Numbered from the stretch's first letter, positions 6,815 to 13,728 are shown. The stretch is DNA of 20,660 nt from an uncultured Collinsella sp. (GCA_902470835.1 CABRHR010000028.1:1-20660), one strand, 5' to 3'. Notes: a model not told the origin generated them from the sequence alone. Numbers and translations are program-made.

Positions 6815-7932
6815 TACTCATGCCATATAACTCGATCGCGAATGTACGCGCCCAGCATGGGCACGGTAAATCGGACGAGACCGTATCCGGCAGCTTCGAT
6901 GACGCGCTCGCGAATCAGGCTTGCGCGATATTTACTCGCCCAGCTCTGGGTACGCTCGCAGCGCTCAATGATATCCGCCATGCGCGTCGGTTTGCCCTCG
7001 TCAACCGCCATGGCCTCGATAAAGAGGCGTTGCGGACTGCGAAGCCCGTAATACAGGGGCGCGTCAACTGCTTCGTAGAACTCGGAGACGGCATCCGCAT
7101 GGCCATCCTCGACATCGCGCCTTTCGATGACCTGCGAGCCACGCCGGACAGCAGACCGCCACATGTAATAGCCCACCAGCTGAACCATATAGGGATGCCC
7201 CATGCTCTTGTGTGCCGCAAGGTCCGCCGTCTCCACATCAACGCAAAGACCAGCACCTTTGACCGTCTGGACATATGAATCGCGCACCTTGGGCAAAGAT
7301 ATCGCCCCCAGCGTACGCTGCTGGGCACGCCGCAAAAACGTCACGCTCGGCTCTTCGAGCAGATCGTCAACCATACTGGGTAAGCCGGCGAACACCAGCG
7401 CAAGACCGCGCTGGTCGCTATCGGACAAGCCCGTGGCATCCTGGTCTCCGAGCACCTGCTGATAGAGAACGGCAAGAGCCGCTAGTTCCTCGATAGACGC
7501 AGATTGCGCCTCGTCAATCGCAAACAGTATGCCCTTGCCTGGACCGAGCTTCTTGAGGCGCTCGTTGACCAGCCCTCGCAACGTTTCGCCCTTTGCTCGC
7601 GCCGCCTCGACCGACATCCGGCCAAACGACGGACCGAATTCCATTGACGTCACAATGGGCTTATTCGAGCGAAGCGCGTCGGCCAAGCGGTCGCATAAGC
7701 CAAGCGAAGCGGAATCGGAGACAACCGCCCATCCGCGCTCATTGGCCAGACGTTGCAGCTCCCGCAGGAGAACCGTCTTGCCGCAGCCGCGGTTTCCCGT
7801 AATGAGCATGAGCCTGCCCGGCGCTCCGGCGCCGTTATCGAGCCCTTCCTCGAAATCTTCGATGACTGACTCGCGACCAATGAGCATCGGAGGCCGCTTG
7901 CCAGCCGTGGGCTTAAAGGGATTTGGATTCAT
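6814..7932 (-). CDS. AAA+ ATPase with C-terminal winged helix (ATPase-2, paralogue of ATPase-1)
   Basis: The 372-aa product starts at ATG 7932, with GGAGG six bases upstream. The N-terminal signature NPFKPTAGKRPPMLIGR (4-20) matches that of ATPase-1. Walker A is GNRGCGKT (46-53), Walker B ILFAIDEAQ (135-143). LVFAGLPSMVDDLLEE is followed by TFLRRAQQRTLGAI, and HPYMVQLVGYYMW precedes a C-terminal winged helix (RMADIIERCERTQSWASKYRASLIRERVI). The shared blocks make the two proteins clear paralogues, although overall they are well diverged. An ATP-dependent DNA-binding or regulatory role is inferred from architecture; no function is known to me. It follows the TetM-like gene, from which it is separated by palindrome R3 and its own 10-bp-phased repeats, so it is probably transcribed separately. 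Confidence 0.87.
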   Translation of the reverse strand: MNPNPFKPTAGKRPPMLIGRESVIEDFEEGLDNGAGAPGRLMLITGNRGCGKTVLLRELQRLANERGWAVVSDSASLGLCDRLADALRSNKPIVTSMEFGPSFGRMSVEAARAKGETLRGLVNERLKKLGPGKGILFAIDEAQSASIEELAALAVLYQQVLGDQDATGLSDSDQRGLALVFAGLPSMVDDLLEEPSVTFLRRAQQRTLGAISLPKVRDSYVQTVKGAGLCVDVETADLAAHKSMGHPYMVQLVGYYMWRSAVRRGSQVIERRDVEDGHADAVSEFYEAVDAPLYYGLRSPQRLFIEAMAVDEGKPTRMADIIERCERTQSWASKYRASLIRERVIEAAGYGLVRFTVPMLGAYIRDRVIWHE

Positions 7933-7965
7933 GTCGGCCTCCTCGGATTAGCAAACCCTGGCAAT

Positions 7966-7993
7966 AGTTATACTAACTTATACCGAGTTATAC
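7966..7993 (-). promoter_or_regulatory. Three 10-bp-phased AGTTATAC repeats upstream of ATPase-2 (candidate operator)
   Basis: On the plus strand AGTTATAC (7966-7973), ACTTATAC (7976-7983) and AGTTATAC (7986-7993) repeat with an exact 10-bp period, 34-61 bp upstream of the ATPase-2 start. In gene orientation they read GTATAACT, GTATAAGT, GTATAACT. The TATAA cores might also supply a -10 element, in which case binding would block the promoter. The layout matches the 10-bp TTAACT lattice before ATPase-1, with a related but different word. Confidence 0.6.
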
Positions 7994-7999
7994 CAATAG

Positions 8000-8032
8000 C
8001 ATATGACAAAGGAGCTGTCCCTTTGTCATATG
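8000..8032. repeat. Stop-codon palindrome R3 (CTGTCCCTTT family) at the end of the TetM-like gene
   Basis: A perfect 13-bp stem (CATATGACAAAGG / CCTTTGTCATATG) has a 7-nt loop, AGCTGTC. The right arm contains the stop codon of the TetM-like gene (8026-8028). The core CTGTCCCTTT is at 8015-8024. There is no U tract downstream on the minus strand. It lies only 7 bp from the phased repeats of ATPase-2. Confidence 0.75.
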
Positions 8033-10029
8033 TGGCCGAAAAACTCGACGTCTGCTGCTCGCCAGGGACGGAAGGTGGCGGGATCGATCTTTACGTGCGC
8101 CGCGGCAGGCACGTCGCACCATTTGACCGTGTAACCGGCGCCGTGAGAGCAAAAGACCGAATCGGGCGTGTTGGGCAGATCGGCCTCGGGCTCATAGGCA
8201 GCCGTCTCGATTACGCGCTCGGCATCATGGCAAGCCGCATAGCCGGCGAACTCTAGGTACAGATGTCCGCGACCGCTCGTGTAGGCAGCCACCTCCAGCG
8301 CGTAATCCTGCACCTCGGATGCCGGTACGCGACCCACAAGCTTCGCCCGGTCGCCCGCCATCGTCGGCGGCTCGTACTCGGCACCCATGCGCGTGGCATC
8401 CGAGAGCGCCCGGCCCACGCACTCCCCCGGCACCTCGAGCTCAAAGCAGTACCACGGCTCCAACAGCACCGCCGCGCCGGCCTCACGCGCCTGCATCAAA
8501 CCCTGGCGAATCGCGCGGTACGTGGCCTGGCGAAAATCGCCGCCCTCGGTGTGTTTGGCATGCGCACGGCCGCCCGTGAGCGTAATGCGCACATCGGTGA
8601 TGGGCGAGCCGGTCAGCGCGCCCAGGTGATCGCGCTCCATGGCGTTGGTGAGCGCCAGACGCTGCCAGTTAAGATCGAGCTCGTCGGTCGAGGTCACGGT
8701 GCCAAACTGCACGCCCGAACCCGCTGGCAACGGCTCCAGGCGCAGATGCACCTCGGCATAGTGGCGCAGCGGCTCAAAGTGGCCCACGCCCTCGACCGGC
8801 TGCGAAATAGTCTCCTTATAGAGAATGCCGCCAGACTCAAACGCAACCGAAAGGCCAAAGCGATCGACCAACACCCGCTGTACGACCTCGAGTTGCACGG
8901 CGCCCATCAGCTGCAAATGAATCTGCTCAAGATGCGTATTCCAGCTTACGCCGAGCATGGGATCTTCGTCGGCAAGCTCGGCCAGCGCTTTGAACACCGC
9001 ATGGACATCGTGTTCGCCTGGAAGCACCGTATAGGTGAGGACCGGCGCAATGACAGGTGCATCGCCCGCGGGCTCCGCGCCCAGGGCGTCCCCCGGGCGA
9101 ACGTGCGCAAGGCCCGTCACGGCACAAATACCGCCAGCAGCAACTTCTTGGGCAAGCTCATACTTCTCGCCGTTATAGATGCGTACCTGATCGACCTTCT
9201 GCTCCCATGCCTCGGCACCGGAACGTCCGCCAATCATCTGCTTGGCATGCAGTGTGCCGCCGGTTACTTTAACCCATGCCAAGCGCTCGCCGCGATCCCC
9301 GCGGCTCACGCGGTAGACGCGCGCGGCAAACTCCGGGTGCCATGCCTGTTCGCGCATCAGCGCGCATATACCATCCAGCAGCTCGTCCACGCCTTGGTCC
9401 TTGAGCGCCGAGCCGGCAAAGCAGGGAAAGAGCTTACGCTCGGCAACCATGCGCGACAGCGTCGCGACGGAAAGCCCGCCCGCCTCAAGAAACTCCTCGA
9501 GCGCTTCTTCGTCTAACGCGGCAGCGTCCTCCTGAACGGCCCCGCCCGCCAGCAGCTCGCCGGCATCCAGACAGCCTTCGGAAAGACGCTGCCCAAGCTG
9601 GGCCAGCAACGCATCGCGACCAGGGTTCTCAAGATCGATCTTGTTGATAAAAATGAACGTAGGTATGTCATAGCGCGCAAGCAGGCGCCACAGGGTTTCG
9701 GTATGCCCCTGTACGCCGTCGTTGGCGCCCACAACCAAAATCGCGTAGTCGAGTGCGCGCAGCGTGCGCTCCGCCTCGGCAGAAAAATCGACATGTCCCG
9801 GCGCATCCACGAGCATGACGTGAGTATCGCCATGGTCGAGCACAGCCTGCGACGAGAAGATCGTAATACCGCGCTCGCGCTCAATCTCGTTCGTATCCAG
9901 ATGCGAATCGCCATTGTCCACGCGGCCGCGCTTGCGAATGCGGCCCGCGTTGAATAGCATGGCCTCGGCCAACGTGGTCTTGCCGGCATCGACATGCGCC
10001 AAGATTCCAACGACCGCTTGCTTCGACAT
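8026..10029 (-). CDS. TetM/EF-G-like translational GTPase (ribosomal-protection-like)
   Basis: The 667-aa product starts at ATG 10029 with AGGAG five bases upstream. GTPase motifs: AHVDAGKT (11-18), RGIT (53-56), DAPGH (75-79), NKID (129-132). EF-G-like domains II-V follow, and the C-terminal NTPDSVFCSHGAGY is a hallmark of the TetM-related 'translation factor GTPase' group. Length is slightly above Tet(M) (639). In domain IV the loop that in Tet(M) is SPVSTPADF reads AHAKHTEGGDF (489-499), so the Tyr/Ser/Pro residues used to dislodge tetracycline are not conserved. I infer a ribosome-bound GTPase of another or unknown role, perhaps stalled-ribosome or other drug protection, and would not call tetracycline resistance from this sequence. 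A TATCAT hexamer lies about 61 nt upstream. Confidence 0.85.
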   Translation of the reverse strand: MSKQAVVGILAHVDAGKTTLAEAMLFNAGRIRKRGRVDNGDSHLDTNEIERERGITIFSSQAVLDHGDTHVMLVDAPGHVDFSAEAERTLRALDYAILVVGANDGVQGHTETLWRLLARYDIPTFIFINKIDLENPGRDALLAQLGQRLSEGCLDAGELLAGGAVQEDAAALDEEALEEFLEAGGLSVATLSRMVAERKLFPCFAGSALKDQGVDELLDGICALMREQAWHPEFAARVYRVSRGDRGERLAWVKVTGGTLHAKQMIGGRSGAEAWEQKVDQVRIYNGEKYELAQEVAAGGICAVTGLAHVRPGDALGAEPAGDAPVIAPVLTYTVLPGEHDVHAVFKALAELADEDPMLGVSWNTHLEQIHLQLMGAVQLEVVQRVLVDRFGLSVAFESGGILYKETISQPVEGVGHFEPLRHYAEVHLRLEPLPAGSGVQFGTVTSTDELDLNWQRLALTNAMERDHLGALTGSPITDVRITLTGGRAHAKHTEGGDFRQATYRAIRQGLMQAREAGAAVLLEPWYCFELEVPGECVGRALSDATRMGAEYEPPTMAGDRAKLVGRVPASEVQDYALEVAAYTSGRGHLYLEFAGYAACHDAERVIETAAYEPEADLPNTPDSVFCSHGAGYTVKWCDVPAAAHVKIDPATFRPWRAADVEFFGHI

Positions 10030-10089
10030 GGCTCTCCTCTTATTGCAAGCCCATCGCACGCGGCAACGGGCGTCCTCATTCCACACTGG

Positions 10090-10095
10090 ATGATA
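10090..10095 (-). promoter_or_regulatory. Candidate -10 element (TATCAT) for the TetM-like gene
   Basis: On the minus strand TATCAT lies about 61 nt before the ATG and would give a leader of about 54 nt. No good -35 hexamer is visible 16-18 bp upstream. The same hexamer stands before several other genes in the window. The rest of 10030-10282 contains the hairpin at 10217-10254 and nothing else recognisable. Confidence 0.3.
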
Positions 10096-10216
10096 CAATT
10101 TACGGGCCGGCGGGCGAAGCGGGCCCTATCCCCCGACCGAGCTCATCGCCCTGCGTTGCCGCGCGGCGATTTTCGTAGGTTCGCGCCTTGCGAAAGCCGG
10201 CTTGCAAAACAGTCAG

Positions 10217-10254
10217 CGAACGAAAATGGCCCCACCCGGGGCCATTTTCGTTCG
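10217..10254 (-). terminator. Strong 17-bp terminator hairpin after the second acetyltransferase
   Basis: A perfect 17-bp stem (CGAACGAAAATGGCCCC / its complement at 10238-10254) with an ACCC loop lies about 29 nt beyond the stop codon of the leftward gene ending at 10283. The stem combines a G+C-rich apex with an A/T block, so the ATTTTCG segment on the minus strand may serve as the U-rich part. It separates the acetyltransferase from the TetM-like gene. Confidence 0.75.
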
Positions 10255-10282
10255 TGCAAATTGTTGACACGCGTCCCCGCTC

Positions 10283-10774
10283 TTATGCCTCACGCAGCCA
10301 GTCAAACGCCACGCGCGGGGTGCCGTCGGACACATACACGATGCCGGCGCGCTCAAACCCCGCCTTAATACTCGCACCCTGCATGGGCAGGTTATCCTGA
10401 TGCGTGTCGATACGCAGGTGATCGGCACGCTCTTTGGCAAAGGCAAACATCGCGGCCGCGATACCGTGCGCGGTGCCGTCGGACGCCACACGGTGCAGCA
10501 CGGCGTACGGAGTGTCGCTGCGCCATTGCCCGTCCTCAATTACGTCATAGCACTCGTCCGGGCCCGGTAAAAAGGCAAACGTCGCCACCACGCGGCCGTC
10601 GACTTCACACACATAGCTGCCACCGGCGGCGATATCGGCAGCCAGCTGCTCGGCAGAAGGCGTGCCCTCGGGCCACTGCGTGGCGTTGCCATGCGCGCGC
10701 ATAAAGGCGCGGGCCGTGTCATAGATAGCCATGACGGCGGGAATGTCGGTATCGAGGGTTTTTCTGATCATCAC
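10283..10774 (-). CDS. GNAT family N-acetyltransferase
   Basis: The 163-aa product has the GNAT layout: RKTLDTDIPAVMAIYDTARAFM at the start, the central strands VCEVDGRVVATFAFLPG, then the acetyl-CoA loop region VASDGTAHGIAAAMFAFAKERADHLRIDTHQDNLPMQGASIKAGFERAG. The HQDN-PMQ segment is typical of GNATs often annotated as 'GNAT family' in actinobacteria and Firmicutes. Substrate unknown. Two adjacent starts are possible: GTG 10774 (GAGG seven bases upstream) and ATG 10771. It is divergent from the small zinc-ribbon gene, with an inverted repeat between them, and is ended by a strong hairpin. Confidence 0.85.
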   Translation of the reverse strand: MMIRKTLDTDIPAVMAIYDTARAFMRAHGNATQWPEGTPSAEQLAADIAAGGSYVCEVDGRVVATFAFLPGPDECYDVIEDGQWRSDTPYAVLHRVASDGTAHGIAAAMFAFAKERADHLRIDTHQDNLPMQGASIKAGFERAGIVYVSDGTPRVAFDWLREA

Positions 10775-10793
10775 GCGGCGACCTCACGTTTAT

Positions 10794-10823
10794 TGGTATC
10801 ACTTTGATTGGGCAATGATACCA
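10794..10823. promoter_or_regulatory. 8-bp inverted repeat between divergent genes (candidate operator/overlapping promoters)
   Basis: TGGTATCA (10794-10801) and TGATACCA (10816-10823) are perfect inverted copies 14 bp apart, in the 74-bp space between the acetyltransferase and the zinc-ribbon gene. Each arm contains a TATCA(C/T) hexamer that could be a -10 element for the gene it points to, so the palindrome may be two mirror-image promoters or a dimer binding site shared by both genes. No good -35 boxes are seen. Confidence 0.4.
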
Positions 10824-10848
10824 GCGTTTGGAGAGGGGCACGAAGCAG

Positions 10849-11145
10849 ATGGGGAGCAAAAAGCGAGCCGCTTGGTCAAAAGCCAAAAGCGAGTTTTTGG
10901 GCGCTGCCACGGGCGGCGATATGAGCGACCTGTTTGCGCGCGAAGACGAGCGCCGCGACGCCCTGAACGCCGAGCGCGATGAGGCTTGGCGCTACAAGTC
11001 GTGCGAGCGCAAAAACCGTTACGACACGCGCGCCGAGGCCGAGACAGTTATGGCCGACTGCGAAAACCGCGGGCGGCGTGGTTTGGCCTGCTACAAATGC
11101 GAATACTGCGGTGGATGGCACCTGACGTCGCACCCATGGAAATAG
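10849..11145 (+). CDS. Small Cys/His zinc-ribbon-like protein
   Basis: The 98-aa product starts at ATG 10849, with GGAGAGGGG ending 10 nt upstream; a TTG at 10828 in frame is less likely. The first half is basic and then acidic/helical (SDLFAREDERRDALNAERDEAW). The second half has CERKNRYDTRAEAETVMADC, then GLACYKCEYCGGWHLTSHP. The Cys52, Cys84-X2-Cys87 and His91 arrangement matches a short zinc-ribbon motif (C-x-K-x-x-Y-x-T ... Y-x-C-x-x-C-x-x-WHLT) that I recognise from small actinobacterial and phage proteins. Function unknown; a nucleic-acid contact is possible. Convergent with rsmJ. Confidence 0.75.
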   Translation: MGSKKRAAWSKAKSEFLGAATGGDMSDLFAREDERRDALNAERDEAWRYKSCERKNRYDTRAEAETVMADCENRGRRGLACYKCEYCGGWHLTSHPWK

Positions 11146-11159
11146 ACGCCGCATCGGCA

Positions 11160-11178
11160 CGGCGCTAGCGAAGCGCCG
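11160..11178. terminator. Short hairpin between the zinc-ribbon gene and rsmJ
   Basis: A 7-bp stem CGGCGCT / AGCGCCG with an AGCGA loop sits between the two convergent stops (11145 and 11194). No T tract is seen on either side, so it is a weak terminator candidate. Confidence 0.4.
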
Positions 11179-11193
11179 GTAATCGCACGCAAG

Positions 11194-11898
11194 TTACGGG
11201 CGCGGCGGCACTAAAACATCGTAACGAACTGCCTTGCCCGCAAGTTGATAGCTCGGCTTAACGCCGGCAAGCAGTGGGCCTTTCACCGGCCGTTTGATAA
11301 CGACCTTGCGCGGGCGCACCGCGAGCGCTGCTTCGACCAGCGCCTCCTCATCGGCACACGGCTGCTCCAAATGGTGCAAGAGTTGAAACTTCTTTTTCAC
11401 CGCCGCGCTCTTGGTGCGCTCGGGAAACATGGGGTCCAGGTACACCACATCGGGCGCGGCGAGTTCGCCTTGCTCGACCAGCTCGGAAGTCTGGTTCAGG
11501 CCGGCAATGCTGTCTTCGCCCGCATGTAAGCGCATGCGTGCCACGGCAGTCGCAAGCGCCGGATCATCCGCCGCGCGTTCCAAAGCATCTTGGAGGAGCG
11601 CAGCAATCACGCAGTCCTGTTCATACAGATCGACGGCAAAGCCCGCAGCCGCCAACAGCAGCGAATCCTCACCAAAACCTGCTGTGGCATCGATTGCCCA
11701 CGGCTGCGCAATGCCTTTCACGCGGGCCGCCTTTACCAACAGCTCTTGTTGCAGGCGGCCCTGCTTGAGTCGTGGAAGCATGCGGGCAAAATCGGCTCGC
11801 AGCTCCATCGTGCCATCGGTGAGCGTGAGGCCCTCGGACTTCTCGATCAGCTCAAGCCCCGCGGCCCGAGCAACAGAAAAGGGATCGACGACGCCCAT
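11194..11898 (-). CDS. rsmJ: 16S rRNA (guanine(1516)-N2)-methyltransferase RsmJ
   Basis: The 234-aa SAM-dependent methyltransferase starts at ATG 11898, with GGAG five bases upstream; the GTG two codons earlier overlaps the ribosome binding site. Diagnostic RsmJ segments are LLVKAARVKG, IDATAGFGEDSLLLAAAGF (SAM motif I), DLYEQDCVIAALLQDAL, VVYLDPMFPERTKSAAVKK (the DPMFP catalytic motif IV and the KSA-VKK tail), and VVIKRPVKGPLL. By family it methylates N2 of G1516 in helix 45 of 16S rRNA near the decoding site. Such methylations fine-tune initiation. It ends convergent with the zinc-ribbon gene. A GACAAT -10-like hexamer (minus strand, 11965-11970) overlaps the stop of the small gene upstream. 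Confidence 0.9.
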   Translation of the reverse strand: MGVVDPFSVARAAGLELIEKSEGLTLTDGTMELRADFARMLPRLKQGRLQQELLVKAARVKGIAQPWAIDATAGFGEDSLLLAAAGFAVDLYEQDCVIAALLQDALERAADDPALATAVARMRLHAGEDSIAGLNQTSELVEQGELAAPDVVYLDPMFPERTKSAAVKKKFQLLHHLEQPCADEEALVEAALAVRPRKVVIKRPVKGPLLAGVKPSYQLAGKAVRYDVLVPPRP

Positions 11899-11962
11899 GG
11901 ACACTCCTTAGCAAACAAAACGAATACGCGGGGTGCAGTTCTTGCCGGCACCCACCTGTCCG

Positions 11963-12106
11963 TTATTGTCCCACATGCGACATGGCCCATAGCATCCCAA
12001 TGCAGAGCACCGCCATCAACCCCGTGCACACGGCAGCGATCACAGAATCGCTCATGCGCCTTCCCAACGACCGTAGCTCGCGCGCCTGCTCTGCTCCGTA
12101 CATCAT
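11963..12106 (-). CDS. 47-aa single-pass membrane protein
   Basis: A small open frame begins ATGATG at 12106, with an AAGGAGGAG ribosome binding site directly upstream, and ends with TAA at 11963. The product starts MMYGAEQARELRSLGRRMS (charged, positive-inside) and continues with a single hydrophobic helix of about 23 residues (VIAAVCTGLMAVLCIGMLWAM), ending SHVGQ. The strong ribosome binding site and the membrane-helix composition argue for a real gene. It lies about 64 nt upstream of rsmJ on the same strand. Function is unknown. Confidence 0.65.
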   Translation of the reverse strand: MMYGAEQARELRSLGRRMSDSVIAAVCTGLMAVLCIGMLWAMSHVGQ

Positions 12107-12334
12107 GGCTCCTCCTTCGGTCCAGCCCTTACCATGACCTCATCATCGCAGCGCCGCGCATACGCTGCCATCGATTTGGCTTACGTCCAGCTTTCCTTTT
12201 TGAAAGGTTGGCCGTACAGGCTTCGAAGCGCTTTCGAACGCATGAACGCCGCCGTTGAACTACAATGTGCTTCACCATATGTGCTGTACATGGGGCACGA
12301 CGAGGTCGTCCTGCCCACATCGAAAGGACCAGTT

Positions 12335-12736
12335 ATGAGTAGTGCTCGCAAGACACTCAAAATCCTTGCCCTGATTTATTTTGTTCTGGGCATCGCCAGC
12401 CTCGTCATTGGAATCGCCGGCATCGCCACCGGCAAGCTCGAGTCCACCTACGGATCGAACGCCGTGCTCGCCGCCGTCGTGATTATCGTCAAGGGCCTCG
12501 TCGACCTTGCCGCAGGCGTTGCGGGCATCAAGGGCGCCAACAAGCCTTCGCAGGTGGATGGCGCGTTTAAGCTCGGCATTATTGCTGCAGCCGCCACGCT
12601 CCTCCAGGCCGTGCTCACGCTCCCCGCACTCGGCGGCGATACCATCAACTTTGGCGCCTTTGTCATCGTGGTGTACGACTTGTTCTTTGTTCAGCAGGCA
12701 CACGCCGTCAAGGCCGAGAACAAGGATCGCCTCTAG
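12335..12736 (+). CDS. Small four-helix membrane protein
   Basis: The 133-aa product starts at ATG 12335, preceded by AAAGGA; the frame is open further upstream but has no ribosome binding site there. Four hydrophobic segments are at about residues 8-31, 43-66, 77-97 and 103-122, with short polar loops (TGKLESTYGSN, KGANKPSQVDG) and a charged tail (KAENKDRL). This layout is common for uncharacterised integral membrane proteins of Coriobacteriia; no transporter or enzyme motif is seen. TACAAT (12261-12266) could be a -10 element, giving a leader of about 65 nt. Otherwise 12107-12334 is plain intergenic DNA, also holding the upstream region of the leftward 47-aa gene. A good terminator follows at 12774. 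Confidence 0.75.
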   Translation: MSSARKTLKILALIYFVLGIASLVIGIAGIATGKLESTYGSNAVLAAVVIIVKGLVDLAAGVAGIKGANKPSQVDGAFKLGIIAAAATLLQAVLTLPALGGDTINFGAFVIVVYDLFFVQQAHAVKAENKDRL

Positions 12737-12773
12737 GCTCCTGCATCTCATACCCCTTGCAACGAGCAACAAG

Positions 12774-12807
12774 AAGGGCCGATCGCGTAGTAACGCGGTC
12801 GGCCCTT
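12774..12807 (+). terminator. Terminator hairpin after the four-helix membrane protein
   Basis: AAGGGCCGATCGCGT pairs with ACGCGGTCGGCCCTT over 15 bp, including one G-T pair, around an AGTA loop. A short TTT follows on the plus strand. It lies 37 nt after the stop codon at 12736. Confidence 0.75.
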
Positions 12808-12824
12808 TACGTTTGCCCAGATAA

Positions 12825-12861
12825 AACCTGCCAAAACAAACCTGTCCCTTTTTGGCTGGTT
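12825..12861. repeat. Stop-codon palindrome R4 (CTGTCCCTTT family) at the end of rlmA
   Basis: AACCTGCCAAAA (12825-12836) pairs with TTTTGGCTGGTT (12850-12861), with one T-T mismatch and a 13-nt loop. The right arm runs into the rlmA stop codon (12860-12862). The core CTGTCCCTTT is at 12842-12851. On the minus strand the element is followed by TTTTATC, so this copy could terminate rlmA. Confidence 0.65.
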
Positions 12862-13672
12862 AATGGCGGTACTCGGCGATGATGAAGTCGATGTCGGTTT
12901 GGAGGGTGTCGAGGTTTGCCAGACGCTCTTTGTCTGCCGGGCGCGTGCGGTAGTAGTACGGCGTCATCTGGAAAACGGCCTCGATGTCGGCCTGCGTTGC
13001 CAGCGTAATGTTCGCCGTCACGTGCTGCGTTCCAACCAGCTTAAGCTCAGCCGTCTGCGGCAGCTTTTCGTCGTTGAGATACGGCGTGTCGTAGAGCACT
13101 TCCTTGAGCCCAAAGAGATGACGTGCACCCGGGACCACGGTGTAGAGCGAGCCCTCGGGCGCCAGCACGCGGGCAAACTCGCGCTCGTTAAAGGGGGCAA
13201 AGAGCTCGGTCACCATGTCGAAGGTGCCATCCGCCACGGGAATGTCCTTCATATTGGCGACGAAATACGTCGCACCGCCACGCTTGGCAGCCAGGCGCAC
13301 CATTTCCTTGCCCAGGTCAAAGCCGCAGGCATCAACGTTCGGCACCGAGCCCATGGCACTTGTGTAGTAGCCCTCGCCACAGCAGATGTCGAGCAGGGTC
13401 AGCGGCTTGTCCGTGGACGCCCCGCACGCAGCCACTCGTTCGCGCACCAGCTCGACCATCGCATCGCGCAACGGCGCATAGTAGTCACGATTGAGGAAGT
13501 CACGACGGCTGCGCGCCTGAGACTTGGGATCGCCCATAGAGTCACCGCTCTTAGACGAGCGCAACAGGTACAGATAGCCCTCGCGCGCACGATCGAATCG
13601 ATGCCCGCCCGCGCATACAGCCCCACGCTCGTCGTCCACCAACGGCTCATGGCAAACAGGACACAACAACAT
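12860..13672 (-). CDS. rlmA: 23S rRNA (guanine-N1)-methyltransferase, RlmA family (probably RlmA-II)
   Basis: The 270-aa product starts at ATG 13672, with AAGGAG five bases upstream. The N-terminal zinc module has Cys4, Cys7, Cys20 and His24 (CPVC ... CAGGHRFDRAREGYLYLL), at almost the same positions as in E. coli RlmA. GDPKSQARSRRDFLNRDYYAPLRDAM is the conserved linker; LLDICCGEGYYTSAMG (about 92-107) is SAM motif I; FQMTPYYYRTRP near the end is also RlmA-like. Family members methylate N1 of G745 (Gram-negative, RlmA-I) or G748 (Gram-positive, RlmA-II/TlrB) in 23S hairpin 35 at the macrolide exit tunnel; G748 is inferred here. It is divergent from a MATE exporter across a 21-bp-stem palindrome. 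Confidence 0.9.
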   Translation of the reverse strand: MLLCPVCHEPLVDDERGAVCAGGHRFDRAREGYLYLLRSSKSGDSMGDPKSQARSRRDFLNRDYYAPLRDAMVELVRERVAACGASTDKPLTLLDICCGEGYYTSAMGSVPNVDACGFDLGKEMVRLAAKRGGATYFVANMKDIPVADGTFDMVTELFAPFNEREFARVLAPEGSLYTVVPGARHLFGLKEVLYDTPYLNDEKLPQTAELKLVGTQHVTANITLATQADIEAVFQMTPYYYRTRPADKERLANLDTLQTDIDFIIAEYRH

Positions 13673-13728
13673 GGCAACTCCTTAGCGCGGACAACACAAC
13701 GCCCACCATTGTCTCACGCCTCCCCCAC

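Noticed and set aside
8263..9516. A 417-codon open frame antisense to the TetM-like gene
   Set aside because: It lies wholly inside a gene with clear GTPase motifs, is rich in Arg, His and Ala, and lacks a recognisable domain or ribosome binding site.
8026..10029. Calling the GTPase a tetracycline-resistance determinant
   Set aside because: The domain IV loop residues used by Tet(M) are not conserved, so only a TetM-like GTPase is supported.
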